Notes: a model not told the origin generated them from the letters alone. A stretch of 32,423 nucleotides of DNA from Anaeromyxobacter oryzisoli (GCF_022690765.1 NZ_JALCZA010000052.1:1-32423), one strand, 5' to 3'. Positions 9,487 through 17,020 are shown, counted from the stretch's first letter. Translations and numbers: made by a program.

Positions 9487-10793
9487 CGCCAACGCCGGGC
9501 CTGCTCGAGGTGGACGTGCTCGTGATCGGCGCCGGGATGGCCGGGGCCATGGCGGCCCTCGCGGCCCGCGACGCCGGCGCGACCGTGGCCGTGGCGAGCC
9601 GGGCCCCGGGCGCGACGGCCCTCTCCTCGGGGGCCGTCGGCGTCGCGCCGGACCCCACCGCCTCGCCCGACGAGCCGCTCGCCTGGCTCCGCGCGCCGGT
9701 CGAGGCGGCGCGCCGGCTCGCCGCCCGGCGCCCCGATCACCCGTACGCGGCCGTGGGCGTCGCCGGCCTCTGGCGCCTCGGCGAGGCGCTGCGGTTCGCG
9801 GCGCGCCAGCTCGAGCCGCTCCTCGCCCCGCCCCTCGAGCGGCCGCGCCTCCTCGCGACGCCCGCCGGGAACGCGGTCCGCGCGGCGCTGTGCCAGCGCT
9901 CGATGGACGCGGGCGATCTCCTCGCGGTGCGCGGGCCGCTCCTGGTGTGCGGCTTCGCCGGCCACCTCGCCTTCGACGCCGCGCTCGTCGCGGCGGGGCT
10001 CGCGCGCTACACGCCCCGCGGCGGCCCCGAGGTGGGCGACGCGGAGGTCGCGCTCCCGTTCGACGATCCCGCCGCCCGGCCGCACGAGCTCGCCCGGGCG
10101 CTCGAGCCGCCGGGGGCCGCCGAGCGGCTCGGCGAGGCGCTCCGGATCCCCGCCGGCGCCCTGGGGGCGGGCGCGATCCTGCTGCCGCCCGTGCTGGGGC
10201 TCGACCCCGCGGCGCGCGTCCCCGAGCGGATCGCCGCCGCGGCGGGGATGCCGGTCGCGGAGACGCTCTCGGATGTCCCGAGCGTGCCCGGGCTCCGGCT
10301 CCACGCGGCCCTCGAGGCGCGGCTCCGGGTCGCGGGCGTGGCGCGCGTCACCGGCGAGGCGGCCGGTGCGCCGGCCCCCGGCCGAGCGGTGGAGATCGGC
10401 GGGACCGTGGTGCGGGCGGAGACCTGGATCCTCGCCAGCGGCCGGTTCGTGGGAGGCGGCATCGCCCGGCGGGGCGCGCTCGTCGAGCCCGCGCTGGGGC
10501 TGCCGGTCCAGGCCGCCGAGGGGCGCGAGGCCGGCGTGCACCTCGCGAGGCGCCCCGCCGCGTCGCTCACGGTCCGCGATCGCCGGGCTCCGCAGCCGCT
10601 CCTCTCGGCCGGGCTCCGGGTGGACGCGGCGCTGCGGCCGGTCGACGACCGGGGGCGACCGGTCCACCCGCGCCTGCTGGCCGCCGGGGCGGTCATCGGG
10701 GGGCACGAGCAGGCCACCGACGGCAGCGGCCTCGGGGTCGCCATCCTCACCGGCTTCCTCGCGGGGCGCGCCGCGGCGAGGAGGGGCGCGTGA
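9483..10793 (+). CDS. glpB: Glycerol-3-phosphate dehydrogenase subunit B
   Basis: This 436-residue flavoprotein is the second subunit of the anaerobic-type enzyme. It has an N-terminal Rossmann motif VDVLVIGAGMAGAMAALAAR, then SSGAVGV (GlpB proteins have a similar FSSGS segment). The C-terminal GAVIGGHEQATDGSGLGVAILTGFLAGR matches the family ending. Start: GTG at 9483, overlapping the glpA stop by 4 nt; the stop overlaps glpC in the same way. These paired GTGA overlaps imply translational coupling and a fixed subunit ratio. Central regions are variable, which is normal for GlpB, so the context supports the call as much as the sequence does. Confidence 0.85.
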   Translation: MTPTPGLLEVDVLVIGAGMAGAMAALAARDAGATVAVASRAPGATALSSGAVGVAPDPTASPDEPLAWLRAPVEAARRLAARRPDHPYAAVGVAGLWRLGEALRFAARQLEPLLAPPLERPRLLATPAGNAVRAALCQRSMDAGDLLAVRGPLLVCGFAGHLAFDAALVAAGLARYTPRGGPEVGDAEVALPFDDPAARPHELARALEPPGAAERLGEALRIPAGALGAGAILLPPVLGLDPAARVPERIAAAAGMPVAETLSDVPSVPGLRLHAALEARLRVAGVARVTGEAAGAPAPGRAVEIGGTVVRAETWILASGRFVGGGIARRGALVEPALGLPVQAAEGREAGVHLARRPAASLTVRDRRAPQPLLSAGLRVDAALRPVDDRGRPVHPRLLAAGAVIGGHEQATDGSGLGVAILTGFLAGRAAARRGA

Positions 10794-11254
10794 CCTTCGG
10801 CGCGATGGCGTACCTCGCCTACCGGGCCATCGTCGCGCACCCGCTCAAGCGCCTCCTCCGCCAGCGCGGCACGGGTGAGGCGCGCTTCCGGGCGGCGTAC
10901 GAGACGGAGGGGCTCGCGCCGACGACCGAGGCGGACCGCGCGATCGGGCTCGAGGCGCAGGCCTGCATCGCGTGCGGCCTGTGCGAGACCGGCTGCGCGC
11001 TCGCGGCGGCCGACCCCGCGATCCGGGCGCTCGGGCTGCACGCGGCGTTCCGGCTCTACGGCCGGAACCCCGCCGAGCTCCCCCTCGCGGCCGGGGCCCT
11101 CGAAGCCTGCGCCGGGTGCACCGGGTGCGAGGCGCTCTGCCCGACCGGCGTGCCGATCACGCGCGTGGTGGGGGCCCTCGCGAGGAGGGCCCACGGAGCC
11201 CGACCGGGCAGCCCCCGTGAACCGTCACCGTCACCGGCCGCGCGTGACCCGTGA
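10790..11254 (+). CDS. glpC: Short GlpC-like two-cluster ferredoxin subunit
   Basis: This 154-residue iron-sulfur protein should carry electrons from GlpAB to the membrane. Two CxxCxxCxxxC sets are seen: Cys59, 62, 65, 69 and Cys107, 110, 113, 117 (followed by Pro), each fitting a [4Fe-4S] cluster. GlpC of E. coli is about 396 residues and has two CCG (cysteine-rich) domains after the ferredoxin part; both are absent here. The last 13 or so residues (SPREPSPSPAARDP) are encoded by the start of the hexamer repeat array, so the natural C-terminus appears replaced or extended by repeat DNA. Start: GTG at 10790 overlaps the glpB stop, with a purine-rich GAGGAGGGG at about 10778-10786. It could be a functional minimal subunit or a truncated GlpC. 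Confidence 0.8.
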   Translation: MTFGAMAYLAYRAIVAHPLKRLLRQRGTGEARFRAAYETEGLAPTTEADRAIGLEAQACIACGLCETGCALAAADPAIRALGLHAAFRLYGRNPAELPLAAGALEACAGCTGCEALCPTGVPITRVVGALARRAHGARPGSPREPSPSPAARDP

Positions 11255-11410
11255 GCCGCGATCCCGTGGCCCGTGGCCCGTGGCCCGTGATCCGACGGAG
11301 AGACGGGCCACGGGAGGCGGGACACGGGAGGCGGCGCACGGGGGATCGGTCACGGTCACGGGTACGGTCACGGGTACGGTCACGGGTACGGGTACGGGTA
11401 CGGGTACGGG
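11215..11410. repeat. Hexamer repeat array between glpC and the lipid kinase
   Basis: About 195 bp of short repeats: CACCGT words at the left, CCCGTGG in tandem near 11263-11283, then CACGGG words, and from 11348 to 11410 an ordered run of GGTCAC and GGGTAC hexamers. The last part, 11384-11410, is GGGTAC x4 plus GGG, giving five G3 tracts with 3-nt loops. The left end overlaps the 3' end of glpC, and the right end stops 19 bp before the -10-like element of the lipid kinase. Confidence 0.8.
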
Positions 11411-11426
11411 TCGCCGCCTGAAGCTC

Positions 11427-11435
11427 TGGTATCCT
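11427..11435 (+). promoter_or_regulatory. Extended -10 element at the lipid kinase start
   Basis: TGGTATCCT (TG-N-TATCCT, hexamer 11430-11435) lies 7 nt before the GTG at 11443. The intervening bases are pyrimidine-rich and cannot form a ribosome binding site. A leaderless transcript is the simplest reading. Confidence 0.5.
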
Positions 11436-11442
11436 CCCCCCG

Positions 11443-12369
11443 GTGAAGCCCTATCTCATCGTCAACCCCGCGAGCGCCGCGGGGCGGACCGGCCGGCACT
11501 TCGACGCGATCGCCCGGGCGGTGCACGCCAGCGTGGGGGCGTTCGAGTGCGCCTTCACGAAGGCGCGCGGGGACGGGGTGCGGCTCGCCCGGGAGGCCCG
11601 CGACGCCGGGGCGGAGCTGATCGTCGCCGTGGGCGGCGACGGCACCGCGAGCGAGGTGATCGACGGGCTCGTCGGGGGGGCGCCGCGCGCCGGCGGGCCG
11701 CTCTTCGGGTTCATCCCGCGGGGCACCGGCGGCGACCTCCGCCGCGCGCTCGGGCTCGCCGGGGACGTCGCCTCCGCGGCGCGGACCCTCGCGCGGGGCA
11801 GCGAGGCGGTGCTCGATCTGGGGCGCATCACCTTCGCCGGGCCCGACGGGGCGCGCCAGGTCCGCCACTTCGCGAACGTGGCCGGCTTCGGCGTGTCCGG
11901 CGTGGTCTCGGCCGCGGTGAACCGGGGCCTGAAGCTCCCCTCCGGGAGGCTCTCGTTCATGCTGGCGAGCGCGCGGGCGCTGCTCACCTGGTCGGACCGA
12001 CCGGTCCGGTGGCGCGCCGACGAGGGGCCCTGGCAGGAGGAGCGGCTCACCGCGCTCTCCGTGTGCAACGGGCGCTACTTCGGGGGCGGGATGCAGGTCG
12101 CGCCGGACGCGCGGATGGACGACGGCCTCTTCGACGTGGTGGTCTGGAAGGGGCTCGATCTCGTGGACTTCGTCGGCAAGCGGCGGATGCTGTACGACGG
12201 CACGCACGTGGAGCTCCCGAACACCCGCGTGCTCCGCGCACGGACCGTGGAGGCCGAGCCGCTCGAGGGCGCGGAGATCCCGCTCGACGTGGACGGCGAG
12301 GCGCCCGGGGTCCTGCCGGCCCGCTTCGAGATCCTGCCCGGGGCGCTGCGGATCCGCGTGGGGCCCTGA
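11443..12369 (+). CDS. Diacylglycerol-kinase-family lipid kinase (YegS/BmrU type)
   Basis: This 308-residue protein has the DAGK catalytic fold, which phosphorylates a lipid hydroxyl (diacylglycerol, phosphatidylglycerol or sphingosine-like) with ATP at the membrane face. Motifs: N-terminal LIVNPASAAGRTGR, the nucleotide-binding GGDGTASEV (64-72), and GTGGDLRRALG (94-104), where most members have GTGNDFA. Later come CNGRYFGGGMQVAPDARMDDGLFDVVV and the terminal region with DVDGE. All are normal family landmarks and the length is typical. Start: GTG at 11443, directly after an extended -10 and without a ribosome binding site. Substrate cannot be told from sequence. Confidence 0.9.
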   Translation: MKPYLIVNPASAAGRTGRHFDAIARAVHASVGAFECAFTKARGDGVRLAREARDAGAELIVAVGGDGTASEVIDGLVGGAPRAGGPLFGFIPRGTGGDLRRALGLAGDVASAARTLARGSEAVLDLGRITFAGPDGARQVRHFANVAGFGVSGVVSAAVNRGLKLPSGRLSFMLASARALLTWSDRPVRWRADEGPWQEERLTALSVCNGRYFGGGMQVAPDARMDDGLFDVVVWKGLDLVDFVGKRRMLYDGTHVELPNTRVLRARTVEAEPLEGAEIPLDVDGEAPGVLPARFEILPGALRIRVGP

Positions 12370-12399
12370 TCTCGCCGGACGGGCCCCGCGGGCACTACC

Positions 12400-13401
12400 A
12401 TGGCCACCATGATCCCCACGCTCGTCGCTGCTGCCCTGCTCGTCGCCGCCGGCGCCGCCCCCGGCGGGAGCGCCGCCTCGCCGGTGGTCCGTCACGAGGA
12501 GGCGCCCGCCGCCGCGCCGCGGAGCCTCGCGGGTCCCGCGGACGTCGCCGCGGTGTGCGAGGCCCTCACGCCGCCGGAGCGGCTCCGCGCCAAGGGGGAC
12601 GCCCTCGAGCGCGGGGAGCAGGAGCAACGGCAGGCGGACGCCCGGGACGACGCGCTCGCCGCGCGCTACGCGGTGACGGTCCCGGCGGCCCGGCTCGCCT
12701 TCGCGCCGTACGACGGCCCCGAGCGGCGGCTCGCCCTCGCGGAGCCGCTCGCGATCGAGGTCGGCCGCCGCGCGAAGCTCTGGACCGTCTCCGAGCGCGG
12801 CCTGCCCGTCGAGGTGGACGCCGCGGGCGCCCGGCGCATCCTCGACGCGCAGCGCGCGGGCCGGCTCGCGCTGGCGCTGACGTTCGACCTGCCCGACGAC
12901 GCGGCGTGCGGCGCGGACCCGCGGCGCGGAGGGGCGGCGCTGCCGATCGACCCGGTGGACTGGCGGTGGATGGACGGCGACGCCCTCCTCGCGCGCGGCG
13001 GGGCGGGCGCCGACCGGCCGCTGGCCACCGCCGCGCAGGGCGCCAGGCCGAAGGTGGACGTGGGGGAGCCGATCGCCGGCCCGACCGCCGCGAAGCGGGC
13101 GGTGCTCGCGCGCGTCGGGGCGCTCGGCGCGTGCTACGCCGAGGCGCTCCGGAAGGACCCGGCCCTGGACGGCGTGCTCGTGGTGGAGCTGTCCGCCGCG
13201 ACCGCGCCCGCCGTCGCCGCGGACTCGACTGGCTCCCCCGAGCTCGCCGCCTGCGTCGAGCGGGCGCTCGCGGGGCTCGCGACGCTCGAGCGCGGGAAGG
13301 CCGCGGTGCCGATCCGGTTCGAGCTGGTCGCGCCCGAGGGGGTGGCGGATGCGGCGTCCGCGGCCCCGGCGGCGAGCGCGGCGCCGCCGGCGGCGCGCTG
13401 A
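12400..13401 (+). CDS. Secreted protein with AgmX/PglI-like C-terminal domain
   Basis: This 333-residue protein begins with a signal peptide (MATMIPTLVAAALLVAAGAAPGG, probably cleaved near residues 25-28) and should be exported. The middle (about 50-230) is not a family I recognise. The C-terminal part, ACYAEALRKDP, LDGVLVVELS and ELAACVERALAGL (about 245-295), matches the pattern of the AgmX/PglI C-terminal domain common in myxobacterial gliding and envelope proteins: a CY..AL..P.L.G strand, then a second Cys before the last helix. The extreme C-terminus is Ala/Pro-rich. Start: ATG at 12400, with a second ATG at 12409 as alternative; neither has a good ribosome binding site. It lies 30 bp after the lipid kinase and may be cotranscribed with it. 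Confidence 0.6.
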   Translation: MATMIPTLVAAALLVAAGAAPGGSAASPVVRHEEAPAAAPRSLAGPADVAAVCEALTPPERLRAKGDALERGEQEQRQADARDDALAARYAVTVPAARLAFAPYDGPERRLALAEPLAIEVGRRAKLWTVSERGLPVEVDAAGARRILDAQRAGRLALALTFDLPDDAACGADPRRGGAALPIDPVDWRWMDGDALLARGGAGADRPLATAAQGARPKVDVGEPIAGPTAAKRAVLARVGALGACYAEALRKDPALDGVLVVELSAATAPAVAADSTGSPELAACVERALAGLATLERGKAAVPIRFELVAPEGVADAASAAPAASAAPPAAR

Positions 13402-13403
13402 TC

Positions 13404-13428
13404 GAGCGGGACGGCCGCCCACCCGCTC
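13404..13428. terminator. Candidate bidirectional terminator hairpin
   Basis: GAGCGGG (13404-13410) and CCCGCTC (13422-13428) form a 7-bp stem with an 11-nt loop, in the 57-bp gap between the convergent secreted-protein gene and helicase gene. There is no T tract, so the terminator call rests on position and stem only. Confidence 0.4.
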
Positions 13429-13458
13429 ACCCGCTGGCGGATCCCGGCGGCGGCGGCC

Positions 13459-16218
13459 CTACGCGCAGCGCCAGTAGGCCGTCGCGACCAGCGTCCGCCG
13501 CTCCTTCACCTCGGACCGCTTCTTGAGGTCCGCGATGGCGCGGTCCTTCTCGCCGTAGCGCTGCGCCTCGAGGGCGCGCAGGTCGTCGAGTCGCCGCCGG
13601 TACTCGCGCTCGGCGCGCTCGAGCAGCGCGCGGCGGTCGCGGAGGGGCAGGTCGGATCGGTCGTGGAGCGCCGCGCGTGACTTGCTCCACGCGGCGCGCG
13701 CGTCCTCGACGGACCGCCGCGGCGCGGCGAGGGCGTCCTCGACGGAGCGATCCCAGCGATCCCGCGCGGCGTCGAAGGTGTCGCCGATGCGCGCCTGGAG
13801 ATCGGCCAGGAGCTTCGTGTGGAGGGCCGCGAGCTCCTCCTCCTGGGCCAGCCCGATGGAGGCCGTCGCGGCGCGCGGGCCGCCTTGCGTCTCCTCCGCC
13901 GGGAGCGCCGCGAAGGCCTCCGCCTCCTCGGCGGGGAGCGCGTGGAACCGCTCGCCGTCGAACCAGAGCACGAGGTGCACGACCCGCTCCTCCGAGACGA
14001 GCGCGTCGAGCGTGTACTTGTAGGCGAACCACCAGCCCTCGCGGCCGGCGAGCATGCCGAGCGAGGCGGGGAGGGTGCGGTTCGGGATCGAGAGGAAGGA
14101 GACCGCGTCGTGCGGCCGGGCGCGGATCTTCGCGGCCGCCACCTGGACCAGCTTCGCGCGCTTCGAGCGCCCCTTCGCGGGCCCCTCCGGCACCGCCGGC
14201 GCGGGCGGCGCCTCCTCCTCGAAGGCCGCGGCGACGAGGGCCTCCTCCTCCGCCTCGCGCCGCGCCACCGCCTCCTTCGCCTTCTGCTCGGCGACCCGCA
14301 GCTTCGAGCGGACCTCGCCGTCGAACCGCTCGAAGAGGAGCGCCCGCGCCGCGGCGTACCGCGCGCTGATCCGATCGTCCAGCTCGGCCCGGAGCTCGTT
14401 GAACGCCGAGTCGATCTGCGAAGGGTCGCGGCACGACTGGTAGATGTCGAGGACCCGCTTCTCGAAGTCGATGCCGGTCCCGAGCGCGCCGAGGATCTCG
14501 TCCGACGAGCCGAACACCCCGTCGAACAGGGCGAGCTTCTGCGAGAGCAGGTCGTAGAGCCGCGCGTCGGCGGCGTTCGACCGGTTGAGGAAGTTCAGGA
14601 CGAGCACGTCGCGCTGCTGGCCGTAGCGGTGGCACCGGCCGATGCGCTGCTCGACGCGCTGCGGGTTCCAGGGGAGGTCGTAGTTCACGACGAGGTTGCA
14701 GAACTGGAGGTTGAGCCCCTCCGCGCCCGCCTCGGTCATGAGCAGGATCTGGGTCTCGTTCCGGAACTGCTCCACCAGCGCGGCGCGCTTCTCCGTCCCG
14801 CTCACGTCGCCGGAGAGGCAGGTGCAGGAGTACCCCTTCGCCTCCAGGAGCCGCTTGAGGTAGTCGAGCGTCCGCCGGAACTCGGTGAAGACCACCGCCT
14901 TCTCGGGGAAGCCGCACGCCTTCGCCACCGTGAAGCACCGGTCGAGGCCGCGGACGAGGGCGTCGCCCTTCGCGTTCACCTTGATGGTGCGGGCGAGCTT
15001 CGCGCAGGCGCGGAGCTCCGCCAGCTCGTCGTTCATCCGCCGCAGGGCGAGCTGCCCCTTCGGGCGCCCACCCCGCGAGGGCTCGTCGAAGAGCTCCTCG
15101 ACCTCCTCGGCGAAGCCGTCCATCTCGAGGAGCAGCTCGGCCTGGGCGGTGCACTCGACGCCGGCGATCCGCTGCTCGAGCGTGTCGGCGAGCCGGTCGA
15201 GCGTCGCCGCGAGGGCGAACGACGAGGAGGCGAGGATCTTCCGGTACACGAGGACGAACAGCGCCCGGCGCGCCACCGGGATGGCGCAGGCGTCCTCGCG
15301 CCGGAGGTAGTCGGAGACGCGGTCGTAGAGCTCCTGCTCCTCGGCCGTCGGCGCGAAGTCCTCCACGATGGAGCGCCGGGCCGTGAACTTCACGTACTCC
15401 TTCACCTGGCGTCGGAGCGTCCGGATCACCGCCGGCGCGAGGCGCGCCTTCAGGTCCGCCGCCTTGTCCTCGGTGAGCTCGCCCGAGGCGTACTGCAGCC
15501 GGAAGGCCTCCTCGTTTCCCAGGAGCGTGTCGTCGATGAACGTCGCGAGGCCGAGCAGCTCCATGAGGTCGTTCTGGAGCGGCGTCGCGGTGAGGAGGAG
15601 CTTCGGACACCTCCGGAGCGCCCTCCGCAGCGCCTGCCCGGTGCGGTGGTCCTTGCGGTACGCGTTCCGGAGCCGGTGGGCCTCGTCGATGATCGCGACG
15701 TCCCAGGGGACGCGCTCCACCTCGCTCGCGCGCATCGCGCCGAACGGGTGCGAGCAGATGACGATGCCGCCGGTGTCGAAGGGGTTGGTCTTGAGCCCCT
15801 GCTTCTCGCGCTCGCGGACCACGTCCCCGTCGATCACGTCGGCGTCGAGGCCGAACTTGGAGCGGAGCTCCTCGCGCCACTGCGCGCGGAGCGACGCCGG
15901 CACGAGGATGATCGCGCGCGCCTTGCCCTCGGCCGCGAGCTGCGCGAGGACGAGCCCCGCCTCGACGGTCTTGCCCAGCCCGACCTCGTCGGCGAGCACC
16001 GCGCCGCCGGTGGGCAGCGCCCCGAGCGCGAACGCGGCCGCCTCGATCTGGTGCGGGTTGAGGTCGACGGCGGAGTGGGCCAGCGCGGGGGCGAGCCGGG
16101 AGGTCCCGCCGCCGCCGCGCGCGGTGAGGGCCTCCGCCGCGATGCGCTGGTGGAACCGCGTGAGCGGGGTCTTCCCGCCCGCGACGGCACGCGACACGAC
16201 CTGTGACACCCCGCCCAT
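13459..16218 (-). CDS. SNF2/RapA-type DEAD/DEAH-box ATPase (orphan helicase)
   Basis: This 919-residue SWI2/SNF2-superfamily ATPase should translocate on DNA, or remodel protein-DNA complexes. In order it has LNPHQIEAAAFAL, Walker A DEVGLGKT (77-84), IILVPASLRAQW, the Walker B DEAH (178-181), motif III TATPLQN (210-216), a long helical insert, then helicase C with FTEFRRTLDYL, CLSGDVSG, TEAGAEGLNLQFCN and motif VI QRIGRCHRYGQ (524-534). After about residue 600 comes an Ala/Glu/Lys-rich charged, coiled-coil-like tail with no known nuclease motif. Start: ATG at 16218, with GGGAGG at 16227-16232 and 8 nt spacing; an ATG at 16242 in frame lacks this. A palindrome and an extended -10 lie upstream. 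Neighbours offer no partner methylase, nuclease or DISARM gene, so a defence role is only possible, not shown. Confidence 0.88.
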   Translation of the reverse strand: MGGVSQVVSRAVAGGKTPLTRFHQRIAAEALTARGGGGTSRLAPALAHSAVDLNPHQIEAAAFALGALPTGGAVLADEVGLGKTVEAGLVLAQLAAEGKARAIILVPASLRAQWREELRSKFGLDADVIDGDVVREREKQGLKTNPFDTGGIVICSHPFGAMRASEVERVPWDVAIIDEAHRLRNAYRKDHRTGQALRRALRRCPKLLLTATPLQNDLMELLGLATFIDDTLLGNEEAFRLQYASGELTEDKAADLKARLAPAVIRTLRRQVKEYVKFTARRSIVEDFAPTAEEQELYDRVSDYLRREDACAIPVARRALFVLVYRKILASSSFALAATLDRLADTLEQRIAGVECTAQAELLLEMDGFAEEVEELFDEPSRGGRPKGQLALRRMNDELAELRACAKLARTIKVNAKGDALVRGLDRCFTVAKACGFPEKAVVFTEFRRTLDYLKRLLEAKGYSCTCLSGDVSGTEKRAALVEQFRNETQILLMTEAGAEGLNLQFCNLVVNYDLPWNPQRVEQRIGRCHRYGQQRDVLVLNFLNRSNAADARLYDLLSQKLALFDGVFGSSDEILGALGTGIDFEKRVLDIYQSCRDPSQIDSAFNELRAELDDRISARYAAARALLFERFDGEVRSKLRVAEQKAKEAVARREAEEEALVAAAFEEEAPPAPAVPEGPAKGRSKRAKLVQVAAAKIRARPHDAVSFLSIPNRTLPASLGMLAGREGWWFAYKYTLDALVSEERVVHLVLWFDGERFHALPAEEAEAFAALPAEETQGGPRAATASIGLAQEEELAALHTKLLADLQARIGDTFDAARDRWDRSVEDALAAPRRSVEDARAAWSKSRAALHDRSDLPLRDRRALLERAEREYRRRLDDLRALEAQRYGEKDRAIADLKKRSEVKERRTLVATAYWRCA

Positions 16219-16300
16219 CCGCCACGCCTCCCGACCACCCACGGGGCGCCCACGCGCCCGCCGACACCCCGGTCCGCCCCGAGCCCGACGCCGGGCGAGA

Positions 16301-16326
16301 CCGCCGGTATCCCTCGATACCGGCGG
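16301..16326. promoter_or_regulatory. Perfect 11-bp palindrome upstream of the helicase gene
   Basis: CCGCCGGTATC (16301-16311), loop CCTC, GATACCGGCGG (16316-16326): 11 of 11 bases pair. It lies directly downstream of a minus-strand extended -10 (TGCTACAGT, hexamer at 16332-16337), so it would cover the transcription start and first bases of the helicase message. There is no T tract. It could be an operator, or a hairpin ending bfr transcription. Confidence 0.55.
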
Positions 16327-16331
16327 GGGTC

Positions 16332-16340
16332 ACTGTAGCA
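16332..16340 (-). promoter_or_regulatory. Extended -10-like element for the helicase gene
   Basis: Read on the minus strand the sequence is TGCTACAGT, that is TG-N-TACAGT. No clear -35 lies 17 bp upstream. The expected transcript start is near 16325, at the edge of the palindrome, leaving a leader of roughly 105 nt. Confidence 0.4.
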
Positions 16341-16416
16341 GCAACTCGATCCGAGGGGCAGGGCGATGTGCCGCCGCCGACGACGCGATCTCGCGACCCG
16401 TCGGCGCCCGTCATCG

Positions 16417-16896
16417 TCAGCCCGCGTGCGCCTTGATCTGCTCGGCGAGGTAGTTCTGCACGCCCACCTGGTCCAGCAGCAGGAGCTGCGCCTCGAGGAA
16501 GTTGACGTGGTCCTCCTCGTCCTCGAGGACGTCCTCGAGGAGCTCCGCGGTCCCGTTGTCGCCGAGCTTCCGGCACAGCTCGATCCCGCGGTTCAGGACG
16601 GGGACGGCGCGCTTCTCGAGGTCGAGGTCGAGCCGGAGCTGCTCCGGGACGGTCTCGCCGACCGCGATGTTCCCGAGCCGCTGCAGGTTCGGCACGCCCT
16701 CGAGGTAGAGGATCCGCTCGATCACCTCGTCCGCGTGCTTCATCTCGTCGATCGACTCGGCGCGCCCCTTCTCGTGGAGCCGCTCGTAGCCCCAGTTCTC
16801 GCACATCTTCGCGTGCAGGAAGTACTGGTTGATCGCGGTGAGCTCGTTCGTGAGGACCTCGTTCAGCAGGTCGATCACCTGCGGGTCGCCCTTCAT
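16417..16896 (-). CDS. bfr: Bacterioferritin
   Basis: This 159-residue subunit of the 24-mer iron-storage shell oxidises Fe(II) and stores it as a ferric mineral. All six ferroxidase ligands align: Glu18, Glu51, His54, Glu94, Glu127 and His130, and Met52 is the axial haem ligand at the subunit interface, so it is a true haem-binding Bfr rather than a ferritin. Length is the usual one. Start: ATG at 16896 with GGAGGG a few bases upstream, giving MKGDPQVIDLLNEVL. It follows bfd in the same direction after 124 bp containing a hairpin; the two products act as store and release partner. Confidence 0.97.
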   Translation of the reverse strand: MKGDPQVIDLLNEVLTNELTAINQYFLHAKMCENWGYERLHEKGRAESIDEMKHADEVIERILYLEGVPNLQRLGNIAVGETVPEQLRLDLDLEKRAVPVLNRGIELCRKLGDNGTAELLEDVLEDEEDHVNFLEAQLLLLDQVGVQNYLAEQIKAHAG

Positions 16897-16922
16897 GTGC
16901 CCTCCGGTCGGCTGTCGGTCCC

Positions 16923-16951
16923 GGAGTCTTGCCGCGGCGGCACGGGACTCC
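16923..16951. promoter_or_regulatory. Two-part hairpin in the bfd-bfr intergenic region
   Basis: The outer stem GGAGTC (16923-16928) / GACTCC (16946-16951) encloses an inner stem TGCCG (16930-16934) / CGGCA (16938-16942). It lies about 27 nt upstream of the bfr start, on the path of any bfd-bfr transcript, and may attenuate or process that message. Confidence 0.4.
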
Positions 16952-17020
16952 TCTCGGCCCGGAAGGGGCGCGACCCGGCCAGGCGACGACGGCGACGACC
17001 CGGCTCGAGCGGTGTCGCGA

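Noticed and set aside
11215-11410. Possible CRISPR-like array at the glpC-lipid kinase gap
   Set aside because: The units are 6-12 bp in direct contact with no unique spacers of 25-40 bp and no cas genes nearby.
13427-16804. 1125-codon minus-strand open frame over the helicase and bfr region
   Set aside because: Arg/Ala/Gly-rich low-complexity translation with no motifs; the helicase and bfr frames have every expected catalytic residue.
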